DNA of 64,000 nt from NCBI RefSeq assembly GCF_036231905.1, contig NZ_JAZARE010000002.1, positions 558,001 to 622,000 of the forward strand, given 5' to 3'. The notes beneath the pieces are model-generated. The model searched no databases. It saw only the letters and a program-made list of their open reading frames with translations, and was not told the origin of the DNA. A program made the translations under genes and the position numbers. This DNA comes from CAMLIZ01 sp036231905. GTDB taxonomy: Bacteria > Pseudomonadota > Gammaproteobacteria > Burkholderiales > Burkholderiaceae_C. Each line of letters starts with the position of its first letter. The stretch's first letter is position 1. Shown here piece by piece: positions 54,288 to 61,738 of this stretch.

Positions 54288-54632
54288 CGCGGCCAGCACG
54301 CGCCGCGGGTCGAAGCCCACTTGCCGCTGCCCGCGCACCACGACCACCGGCGTGCCGGGCGCCTGGCTGTCGCGGAAGGCGGCCGCGCAGGCGGGGTCGC
54401 GCTCGATCGAACACTCGCTGAAGCGCACCCGGTACTGCCCCATCCAGGCCCGCGCATGGGCGCAGTAGGTGCAGGTGTCGGAGGCGATCATGCGGATGTC
54501 GCCCGGGGCCGCGCGCTCGGCGATGGCCGCGCCCAGGCGCGCGTCCTGCGCACCATGCCACCACTGCACGCCGGCGCTGATGCCGAGCACCAGCACCACC
54601 AGGCCGAGCAGCGATCGCGGTGAGGCCTTCAT
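54279..54632 (-). CDS. Membrane-anchored glutaredoxin-like protein
   Basis: A 117-residue protein with an N-terminal helix (about 7-25, SLLGLVVLVLGISAGVQWW) and a glutaredoxin-fold domain. The active-site CTYC (about 55-58) replaces the classic CPYC. The GTPVVVVRG cis-proline loop and the QVGFDPRRVLAAL end follow. It probably reduces disulfides, with the domain outside the cytoplasm if the helix is an anchor. A third and fourth cysteine in ECSIERDPAC are unusual. The ATG at 54632 is the first with a sensible N-terminus. Confidence 0.82.
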   Translation of the reverse strand: MKASPRSLLGLVVLVLGISAGVQWWHGAQDARLGAAIAERAAPGDIRMIASDTCTYCAHARAWMGQYRVRFSECSIERDPACAAAFRDSQAPGTPVVVVRGQRQVGFDPRRVLAALS

Positions 54633-54640
54633 GCCAGGCT

Positions 54641-54988
54641 TCAGAGCGCGGCGGTGACCACGATCTCGACCTTCCACTCCGGCTTGGCCAGCTTGGCCTG
54701 CACGGTGGCACGCGGCGGTGCGTTGCCCGTGGCAACCCAGGCGTCCCACACCGCATTCATGGCGGGGAAGTCGGCCAGGTCGGCGAGGAAGATCTGCGCC
54801 ATCAGGATCCTGGCCTTGCTGGTGCCGGCACGGGCCAGCAGCGCGTCGATGGCCTCCAGCACCTGCTCGGTCTGGCGCGTGGCGTCCTTGCTGCCGTCGG
54901 CGGCCACCTGGCCGGCCAGGTACACGGTGCCGTTGTGCACCGCCATCTCCGACAGGCGTGCGCCCACGTCGAACCGTTGAACTTCCAT
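54641..54988 (-). CDS. RidA family protein
   Basis: A 115-residue RidA/YjgF-fold protein. RidA hydrolyses reactive enamine/imine intermediates released by PLP enzymes; the key arginine is visible in APPRATVQAKLA near residue 92. GTVYLAGQVAADG is the N-terminal family motif. GAGGAG stands about 8 bases before the ATG, inside the end of plsY; the start overlaps the plsY stop by one base (TGATG), which couples the two. Confidence 0.88.
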   Translation of the reverse strand: MEVQRFDVGARLSEMAVHNGTVYLAGQVAADGSKDATRQTEQVLEAIDALLARAGTSKARILMAQIFLADLADFPAMNAVWDAWVATGNAPPRATVQAKLAKPEWKVEIVVTAAL

Positions 54989-55662
54989 CACTTCGCTCCT
55001 CTCTTGGAATGTGAATGCGGCCGCGTCGCGGCCGCGGTGTGGGCGGCAGCGCCCTTTTGCCCCAGCTTGGACTCGGTGCCCGCCAGCAGCTTCTGGATGT
55101 TGCCGGTGTGGCGCCATACCAGCAGCAGGCTCATCACGGTGATCGGGATGGTGGGTGTGCCACCGTCCCACAGCAGCAGCTGGTACAGCGGCGCCGCCAG
55201 CGCCGCGGCCAGCGCGGCCAGCGACGAATAGCGCGACAGGTAGGCCACCACCAGCCAGGTCATCAGCACCAGGCCGCCCAGCGGCAGGTTCAGCGCCAGC
55301 AGCACGCCGGCCGCCGTGGCCACGCCCTTGCCGCCCTGGAAACGGAAGAACACCGGCCACAGGTGGCCCAGGAAGGCGGCCAGGCCGACAAAGGCCGCCG
55401 TGTTCTCGCCCAGGCCGACACGCTCGCCGAACAGCAGCACCAGCAGCACCGGCACGTAGCCCTTCAGGGCGTCGAACACCAGCGTGAGGATGGCCGCGGT
55501 GCGGTTGCCCGAGCGCAGCACATTGGTGGCGCCCGGGTTCTTGGAGCCATAACTGCGCGGGTCGCTCAGGCCCATGGCGCGGCTCACGATCACGGCAAAC
55601 GAGAGCGAGCCCACCAGGTAGGCGGCCAGCAGGGCCGCCGCGCTCCACAGGGTGTGGTTCAT
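54988..55662 (-). CDS. plsY: Glycerol-3-phosphate acyltransferase PlsY
   Basis: A 224-residue inner-membrane enzyme that acylates glycerol-3-phosphate with acyl-phosphate, the first step in phospholipid synthesis. The three active-site loops are visible: GSKNPGATNVLRSGNR (about 39-54), FDALKGYVPVL and FQGGKGVATAAGV. About six or seven helices are present. The alternative GTG start 12 bases upstream is less likely because AGGTGA lies 8 bases before this ATG. It is coupled to ridA. Confidence 0.93.
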   Translation of the reverse strand: MNHTLWSAAALLAAYLVGSLSFAVIVSRAMGLSDPRSYGSKNPGATNVLRSGNRTAAILTLVFDALKGYVPVLLVLLFGERVGLGENTAAFVGLAAFLGHLWPVFFRFQGGKGVATAAGVLLALNLPLGGLVLMTWLVVAYLSRYSSLAALAAALAAPLYQLLLWDGGTPTIPITVMSLLLVWRHTGNIQKLLAGTESKLGQKGAAAHTAAATRPHSHSKRGAK

Positions 55663-55892
55663 GCGGCTTGTCACCTCTTGTTGTGAAGCCCGGCAGTGTA
55701 CGCCCCGGGGTGGCCGCCTTCGCCGGTGCTAAGCTCGCCGTCCCGCGCTGCCGCACCACGGCCGGCGCGGCCGCTTCCACCCGAGCCCCACCCTCAGGGC
55801 CGCACGCCAGCAGCACGCCGCACCGGCATGCGCTTGTCATCGCTGGCATGCCTGTCGCTTCGCGTCGCTGTCGACCTCACCCTGGTGTTGCC

Positions 55893-57287
55893 ATGGCCGC
55901 TCTGCCGATCGCCTTCCCCGCCACCGTGCCGCTGCGCTGGCCCGTGCGGACCCACCTGGACCTGCACGACGAGCTGCATGCCCGCCCCGCGCTGGCGGTG
56001 CAGCGCCCCAGCGTGGTGTCCTACTGGGTGCATTGGGGCATGGAGCCGGCCATCGCCGAAGCCGCACTGGCCGCCGCCTGCAGCGCCTGCGGCGGCGCAG
56101 GGCCGGAGCCGGGCACCCGGCACCACCTGCTGCAGACCGAGGCCTTTGCGCTGAAGTACGAACGCCACGGCGAATTCGTCAGCTGGCAGGTCAACCGGCC
56201 ACTGCCCGACCCCGGCGACAGCTGTGACGACACCACGCTGACCCGCCTGCTGCGCGAAGAGCGCGCACTCGACGCCTTGCCGCCCGCGTTTGCCGACGGG
56301 TTGCGCGCGGAAGGCGCGGGCCGCATGCTGGCCGCCACCCATGTGGTGCTGGTGCGCTGCAACGATGAATTCCTGCTGCCGCGCAGCCGGGCGCTGATGT
56401 CATCCGATCTCGGCGACCACGGCGGGCCGGCCGACGACAGCACGCCGCTGCTGGGCGCCTGGATCGCCGACGACAAGGCCGCGGTGCTCACCGACCTGCG
56501 GGTGCATGGCGACGGCTTCACCCGCCTGGTGTTGCTCGATTTCGGCCTGGCCGCCGACCAGGCCGCGCGCGAGGCGCAGCGCCTGTGCGAGATCGAGGCC
56601 TACCGCATGCTGGCCATGCTGGGCTTTCCGGTGGCGCAGCGCGAGGCCCAGTCGCTGGGTGCGCTGGAGCGCAGCCTGCAGCAGACGGTGGACGCGATGG
56701 CCAACGACGCCGGCCACGACCAGCAGCAGGCCTTCGACACCCTCACCCGCCTGGCCGCCGAGGTGGAACACAGCGCCGCCCGCACGCGCTACCGCTTTTC
56801 CGCCACCCGCGCGTACCACCAGATCGTGCAGCGCCGCCTGGCCGACCTGCGCGAGCGCCGGCTCGATGGCGTGCAGACGCTGTCCGGCTTCCTGGGCCGC
56901 CGCTTCGCGCCGGCCATGGCCTTCTGCGAAAGCACCGACGCGCGCCTCACCGACGTGGCCGACCGCATCAGCCGCGCGGTGGGCCTGGCCCGGGTGCGGG
57001 TGGAGATGCACCGGGAGTCCACCAACCAGCAGGTGTTCAAGGCATTGGCGCACCGGCAGGCGCTGCAGCTGCGCCTGCAGCAGACGGTGGAAGGCCTGTC
57101 GGTGGTGGCGATCAGCTATTACCTGCTCGGATTGGTGGGCTACCTGGCCAAGGCCGCCAAGACCGTGCCGGCCTGGGAGGCGCTGCACATCCAGCCGGAC
57201 CTGGTGGTGGGCCTGAGCGTGGCGCCGGTGGTGCTGGTGGTGACGCTGTTCATGCGCCGGCTGCATCGGCAGCTGGACGGCGAATGA
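55893..57287 (+). CDS. DUF3422 family membrane-anchored protein
   Basis: A 464-residue protein of the DUF3422 (COG4949) family: HLDLHDELHARPAL near the start, KYERHGEFVSW near residue 87, IADDKAAVLTDLRVHGDGF and LVLLDFGL in the middle. The C-terminal third is a long helical region (HQIVQRRLADLRERR, EGLSVVAISYYLLGLVGYL) ending in two membrane helices, which anchors a mostly cytoplasmic protein. Its function is not known. The ATG at 55893 opens the conserved N-terminus. Confidence 0.85.
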   Translation: MAALPIAFPATVPLRWPVRTHLDLHDELHARPALAVQRPSVVSYWVHWGMEPAIAEAALAAACSACGGAGPEPGTRHHLLQTEAFALKYERHGEFVSWQVNRPLPDPGDSCDDTTLTRLLREERALDALPPAFADGLRAEGAGRMLAATHVVLVRCNDEFLLPRSRALMSSDLGDHGGPADDSTPLLGAWIADDKAAVLTDLRVHGDGFTRLVLLDFGLAADQAAREAQRLCEIEAYRMLAMLGFPVAQREAQSLGALERSLQQTVDAMANDAGHDQQQAFDTLTRLAAEVEHSAARTRYRFSATRAYHQIVQRRLADLRERRLDGVQTLSGFLGRRFAPAMAFCESTDARLTDVADRISRAVGLARVRVEMHRESTNQQVFKALAHRQALQLRLQQTVEGLSVVAISYYLLGLVGYLAKAAKTVPAWEALHIQPDLVVGLSVAPVVLVVTLFMRRLHRQLDGE

Positions 57288-57315
57288 GGCGCTGGCGGGG
57301 CGCCTTGAACCCGGT

Positions 57316-58329
57316 TCAGAAGTCGTGCCGAATGCCGGCGCCGATGGCACGAACGCGCACATCGCGCTTCGACGAGTCGACGCCGTCCCGGTCGACGAAC
57401 GCCTGCAGTTCGGTGCGCTTGGACAGCGCGTACTGGTAGGACACCTGCTGGCGCCTTCGTTGGCCGATGAGATTGGATTGCACCGCTCGCTGCATCGCGT
57501 TCAGCACGACGGTATGCGCGCCCTGGATGCACTTCGTGCCGACGATCCAGTAGTCGACCTCACGGCGTGTCGTTGCCGTGTTCTTGTACCGGTCCCTGCC
57601 GAGCAAGGCATAGGGCTGGACGCTGCCGAAGTCATAGCGCACACCGAACTGCACCTTGTTGTCGAACTCGTTGCCGAGGAGCCCGCCGGGTCGCTCATCC
57701 CTGGCCACGCCAAACGCGAGTTTCAGCGGCCCGGTCGCGTAGTTCAGGCCGATGTCCACGGACTTCGCCCCGTTCTCGTTGTCCGGCGCAGCCGGTGCCC
57801 CGCGGAGGTAGCCGCGGACGCGGACATCGAAGCCGCCGACGTTGGGGCTCTGATAGCCGATCGAGTTGGAGGTGCGGTTGCGCGCGTTCAGAACGGACGT
57901 GCCGATGGCCGTGGCGCCGGCGTCATTGGGCGCAAAGCTGGTGATCGCCGTGACCTGCGAGTACAAGGGCGAGCCCGTCGGGTTGGCCGAGTCCAGCCGG
58001 CCCAGGGCAACCGTGCCGTAGGCGCCGCGCAGACCCACGAAGCTGTGGCGATAAGCAGGGGCCGGAACCGTCCCATCATCGGCGCTGACCCCCATTTCAA
58101 GGCCGAAGAGCGCGCTCATGCCACCGCCCAGGTCTTCGGTGCCGCGAAAGCCGAGCCGCGACGCGTTGTCGCGCAGCTCCTTCAGATCGCTGGCACTGCC
58201 GGTCTTGATGCTGTTGGCCGTGAGCCGGATCTGGCCGTAGACCGCGACATTGTTTTGCGCGATGGCGGGAGCGAGGCTCAGGGCGAGTGCTGCCGCGGCG
58301 AGCATCGGGCCGCACGATGGGTTCTTCAT
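57316..58329 (-). CDS. Gram-negative porin (Burkholderia type)
   Basis: A 337-residue outer-membrane trimeric porin with a signal peptide ending APAIAQ and the beta-proteobacterial start NNVAVYGQIRLTANS. The constriction-loop block RHSFVGLRGAYGTVALGRLD and the RNRTSNSIGYQSPNVGGFD segment are typical. It ends with phenylalanine as outer-membrane proteins do. It lies downstream of the amidohydrolase and Bug-type binding-protein genes on the same strand, with 101 bases of spacer, and probably admits the same small substrate. Confidence 0.9.
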   Translation of the reverse strand: MKNPSCGPMLAAAALALSLAPAIAQNNVAVYGQIRLTANSIKTGSASDLKELRDNASRLGFRGTEDLGGGMSALFGLEMGVSADDGTVPAPAYRHSFVGLRGAYGTVALGRLDSANPTGSPLYSQVTAITSFAPNDAGATAIGTSVLNARNRTSNSIGYQSPNVGGFDVRVRGYLRGAPAAPDNENGAKSVDIGLNYATGPLKLAFGVARDERPGGLLGNEFDNKVQFGVRYDFGSVQPYALLGRDRYKNTATTRREVDYWIVGTKCIQGAHTVVLNAMQRAVQSNLIGQRRRQQVSYQYALSKRTELQAFVDRDGVDSSKRDVRVRAIGAGIRHDF

Positions 58330-58430
58330 GAAAACGATCCTCCGGGTGGATTTGTGATGGGACGTGGTGGGCCCTCACAAGGCACAAGTGCCTCGTGATG
58401 GATGCGTGAGTTGAGGGGCCGGGCGGCTGT

Positions 58431-59354
58431 CTAGGGCGTCATCACGCGTCGAGAGCGACGAGTGCTGTCTCGCAGCTGGTCGCCGAGGTCCCCGGCAAGC
58501 GCCGCGACAAGGCGGCCGAAAAGCGTCGCGAGGCTCGAAGCGAGCGCGCCATAACCGTCGTTTCTGACGAAGCGCCGTTCGTCCATGTACAGGGCTCGAT
58601 TGATCTCCACCTGGACGCTGTGGCGGCTGTTCGAGGGGTCGCCATGGCGGCGGATCAACTCTGCGCCCCGGTACGGCTCGTTCACCTGCACGCGGTAGCC
58701 CAGGTCCCCGAAGTTCGAAGCGAACCAGCGGACGAGGAGCGGGCTGGCGCTCATCCCGCCAAGGTCGCTGACGACGATGTCCGGGCGCGGTCGACCGCTG
58801 TCCTCGTTCATCGCGTTCCCGATCGACTTCATCGAGTGGCAGTCGATGTGACAGCTCAAGCCGAAGCGGGCGTGCGCAGCGTCCACCAGCCGAGACAGCG
58901 CGCGGTGGTACGGGTCGTAGCAGTGCGCGATCCGCGACCGGACATCGTCGACCGAAAGAAGGCGGTCATACAGCGGGACCCCGGGCAGCGCGAGGCGACG
59001 GATCAAGCCCATGCCGGCGCGGGACTTGGGCGTCGGCCGCAAGGGCTCGGGCCACGCGGAGTCCAGCAGCTGCGGGTCGATATCGTCTCGTGCGCGATTG
59101 GCGTCGATATAGGCGCGATGGAATCCTGCGGCCAGGGTCGGCGCCATGCCTGCGGATGCCTCTGCCCACAACTCGTCGACCCATGCGTCCCAACTCGTGA
59201 GCAGCGCCTCTTCAGGGGCAATCGTCGGGGTACCGTGGCCAGGCCAGTCGCGAAAGCTGTGAGGTGAGTCGATCACGATAGGGCTTGCCGCATCGACCGC
59301 CTCGCCGAGGATCCGGTAGGCGCAGCCTGGCTCCAAAGTTGGCATGGATGTCAT
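58431..59354 (-). CDS. N-formylglutamate amidohydrolase family protein
   Basis: A 307-residue zinc hydrolase (PF05013). The metal and active-site blocks are IDSPHSFRDWPG, YDPYHRALSRLV, HIDCHSMKS and VQVNEPYRGAELIRRHG, ending SVQVEINRALYMDE. HutG of the histidine pathway belongs here, but no hut genes are nearby, so another N-formyl or related amide is likely. ATG at 59354 has a weak AGG upstream; starts at 59369 or 59345 are possible. It lies 40 bases after the binding-protein gene and is probably co-transcribed. Confidence 0.85.
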   Translation of the reverse strand: MTSMPTLEPGCAYRILGEAVDAASPIVIDSPHSFRDWPGHGTPTIAPEEALLTSWDAWVDELWAEASAGMAPTLAAGFHRAYIDANRARDDIDPQLLDSAWPEPLRPTPKSRAGMGLIRRLALPGVPLYDRLLSVDDVRSRIAHCYDPYHRALSRLVDAAHARFGLSCHIDCHSMKSIGNAMNEDSGRPRPDIVVSDLGGMSASPLLVRWFASNFGDLGYRVQVNEPYRGAELIRRHGDPSNSRHSVQVEINRALYMDERRFVRNDGYGALASSLATLFGRLVAALAGDLGDQLRDSTRRSRRVMTP

Positions 59355-59394
59355 CGACCTGCCGTGCATGGACGCGGGACCAAGCGTGTTCCGG

Positions 59395-60354
59395 TCACTC
59401 GACATTGATCTTGCGGTCCTTGATGACCTTCGACCACAGCGCTGTCTCATGCTTCATGAGCTGCGCGAGTTCCTCGCCGGAGCTGGGCGCGGGCTCGCTG
59501 CCCTCGGAAAGCAGAAGCTGGTTGAACTCGGGCGTCACGAGCACGCGCCGCACATCGGCCCTGATCTTTTCAAGAATCGCAGGAGGGGTCTTGGCTGGCG
59601 CAAACAGCCCGTACCACGCGCCGTAGTCGAAGCCAGCCACCGTCTCGGCGATGGCAGGCACCGCTGGAACGACCTGGGACCGCTTGGTGCTCCCCACCGC
59701 GATCGCCGTCAGCTTGCCCGACTTGATGTGTTGCAGCACGCTCGGGATGGTGTTGAAACCGACCTGGACCTGGTTGCTGATCAGGTCCACCACCGCGGGA
59801 GCAGCCCCCTTGTACGGCACGTGGGTCATGCTGATGCCGGTCATCGACATCAATTGCTCCATGCCCAGATGGTTGGGGGCGCCCAGTCCACTCGATGCGT
59901 AATTGAGTTGACCCGGTCTGGCCTTGGCGAGCGCGATCAGGTCCTTCAGGCTCCTGACCCCCAGCGAAGCGTTCACCGTGAGGATGGGCGACAAGGTCAC
60001 GACTCGCGTGATCGGCACGAAGTCGCGCTCCACGTCGTAGGGTAGCTTGCGCACCGTGAGAGGTGTCGTCACCATGGTGGAGGTGGCGCCGAGTAGGAGC
60101 GTATAGCCGTCGGGCGGCGATGTGGCGGCCGTCTGTGCGCCGATGGTGAGGCCCGCCCGGTTGTCGACGAGGACCTGCCTTCCCCAATACTCGGTGAGCT
60201 TGGCGGCCAAGGGACGGGCAACGGCATCGGCAGCGGCCCCGGCCGAGAAGGGGACAATGATCCTCACGGGCTTGTCCGGAAAGTCGGCGGCGCCGGCCGC
60301 TGGCACGCTGACGGCTGTGACGCCCGCAAGAAGAAGCTGGAGAGTGCGCTTCAT
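59395..60354 (-). CDS. Bug family tripartite tricarboxylate transporter binding protein
   Basis: A 319-residue periplasmic binding protein of the TctC/Bug family. The signal peptide ends near PAAGA; family blocks are DKPVRIIVPFSAGAAADAVA, VDNRAGLTIGAQTAA, GMEQLMSMTGISMTHVPYKG and LTAIAVGSTKRS. Bug proteins bind carboxylates or amides; many in Burkholderiales are orphans without TctAB, as here. It is first in a leftward set with the amidohydrolase and porin, and is divergent from a LysR regulator. Confidence 0.9.
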   Translation of the reverse strand: MKRTLQLLLAGVTAVSVPAAGAADFPDKPVRIIVPFSAGAAADAVARPLAAKLTEYWGRQVLVDNRAGLTIGAQTAATSPPDGYTLLLGATSTMVTTPLTVRKLPYDVERDFVPITRVVTLSPILTVNASLGVRSLKDLIALAKARPGQLNYASSGLGAPNHLGMEQLMSMTGISMTHVPYKGAAPAVVDLISNQVQVGFNTIPSVLQHIKSGKLTAIAVGSTKRSQVVPAVPAIAETVAGFDYGAWYGLFAPAKTPPAILEKIRADVRRVLVTPEFNQLLLSEGSEPAPSSGEELAQLMKHETALWSKVIKDRKINVE

Positions 60355-60501
60355 GGAGATCTCGTTTCGGTGCAAGGGGGATGGCCACCGCCTCTGGGTT
60401 TGCATGACGTGGCCGAGTGAACGAATTGTCTGTACCCGGGGGCTGCAAGCAAACGAGTTTCAGATGCCGCATCGCCTCATACCCCTGGTGCATGGCTCGC
60501 G
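60355..60501. promoter_or_regulatory. Divergent control region of the LysR gene and its target operon
   Basis: The 147-base gap holds two nested inverted pairs, CTCGTTT (60361-60367) with AAACGAG (60451-60457), and GTTTGC (60398-60403) with GCAAAC (60449-60454). LysR regulators usually bind such a divergent region and activate the opposite operon. Which pair is used is not clear. Confidence 0.4.
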
Positions 60502-61440
60502 ATGAACTACCGGCAACTGGAGGTCTTTCGTGCACTCATGGACTGCGGATCGGCAACCGCGGCGGCCAGCCGGCTCGGCATCTCGCAGCCATCGGTGAGC
60601 CGGCAGCTTGCGCAGATCGAACGCGAGCTCGGCCTCGATCTGTTTGCGCGAAGTGCAGGCAAGTTGCGCGCAACGGCGAACGCCATTGCGCTGTACGACG
60701 AAGTGACCTTTGCCTTTGCAGGCATCGACCGGGTTCTCAATCTGGCAAGCCGATTGCGCGGTCATGACACGGGCGTTCTACGCATCGCCTCCCCGCACGC
60801 CTTGGGTGAGGTCTTCCTGCCCAGGGTCATCGCGCGCTTGGCGGCAAGCCACCGGAACCTGCGCTATGCGGTCGAGTTCGGTACGTACGAAACGATCGCC
60901 TCGATGGTGGCCAAGCGCGCTGTGGACATCGGTGTCCTCAAGGAACCTGTGCCGCATGAGGGCATTTCGGCTCAGCCTCTCGTCGATACGGGCACCGTCT
61001 GTCTGCTACCGCAGGGGCATGCGCTGGCGAAACACAGCGAGATCACCGTCGCCGCCCTCGCCGACCAACCCTTGGTTCTGCTTGGGCGCGACACCGTCTG
61101 GCGGAGTGAACTCAACACCCTGTTCAGGGCGGCTCGCCGACTGCCAAACATCCGCCTCGACACCCACTCGGCGACCGCGATATGCGGCTTTGTGGCAAAT
61201 GGCTTGGGCGTCTCGGTGTTGCCAGAGCTGCTTGCCGCACAGTTTGCGGGGCGCGGGATCGTCTTGAAGCCCTTGGCAACCCGAATCGAGCATCGCTTTG
61301 CGATCGCACTGCCCTCCGGGCTGCAAAGAGCGGGTCTGGCCGCGGAGTTTGTGCTCGAAGGTCGGGCTGTTGCGGAGCAGCTCCTGGCGCAGGCTCGAGC
61401 GCCCGCGAGGCGGCCACGCCAGCGCGCAAGCAAGCCCTAG
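60502..61440 (+). CDS. LysR family transcriptional regulator
   Basis: A 312-residue LysR-type protein. Residues about 1-60 are the winged helix-turn-helix (YRQLEVFRALMDCGSATAAA, then LGISQPSVSRQLAQIERELG). The effector domain includes RGHDTGVLRIASPHALGEVF and GTVCLLPQGHALAKH. It is divergent from the Bug binding-protein gene and most likely activates that operon when the substrate is present. Codon use here and in the operon looks less GC-rich at third positions than the rest of the window, as judged by eye. Confidence 0.9.
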   Translation: MNYRQLEVFRALMDCGSATAAASRLGISQPSVSRQLAQIERELGLDLFARSAGKLRATANAIALYDEVTFAFAGIDRVLNLASRLRGHDTGVLRIASPHALGEVFLPRVIARLAASHRNLRYAVEFGTYETIASMVAKRAVDIGVLKEPVPHEGISAQPLVDTGTVCLLPQGHALAKHSEITVAALADQPLVLLGRDTVWRSELNTLFRAARRLPNIRLDTHSATAICGFVANGLGVSVLPELLAAQFAGRGIVLKPLATRIEHRFAIALPSGLQRAGLAAEFVLEGRAVAEQLLAQARAPARRPRQRASKP

Positions 61441-61738
61441 CGTGCTGAAGGGATGCCATGGGCCATGGCAGCACGCGGGGCGTTGCAAGCCAGGTCTGCA
61501 GCGCGCTTCAACGGCACCTCACCGCACCAACTGCAACCAGGCATCACGTCGCGTAACAGTCAGTTAATGGGTCGGCGCATAGCCACGACCAACGGAGGTT
61601 GGAGCGTGACGGGCGCCACATCGCATGACGCGAAGCTTCAGCACAATCTTCTTCGCGCCCTGACCTGGAGGACAGGACGTGAGCTCCCGCGGACCTCGTG
61701 GCGTGGCGGGCCCCCATCCACCAAGAAGAAGACTCACC
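61441..61738. other. 298-base gap without a gene
   Basis: No convincing coding region. It contains TAAC-agtca-GTTA (61554-61566) and is clearly less GC-rich than neighbouring DNA. It likely holds the promoter of the following lipoprotein gene. Confidence 0.5.
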
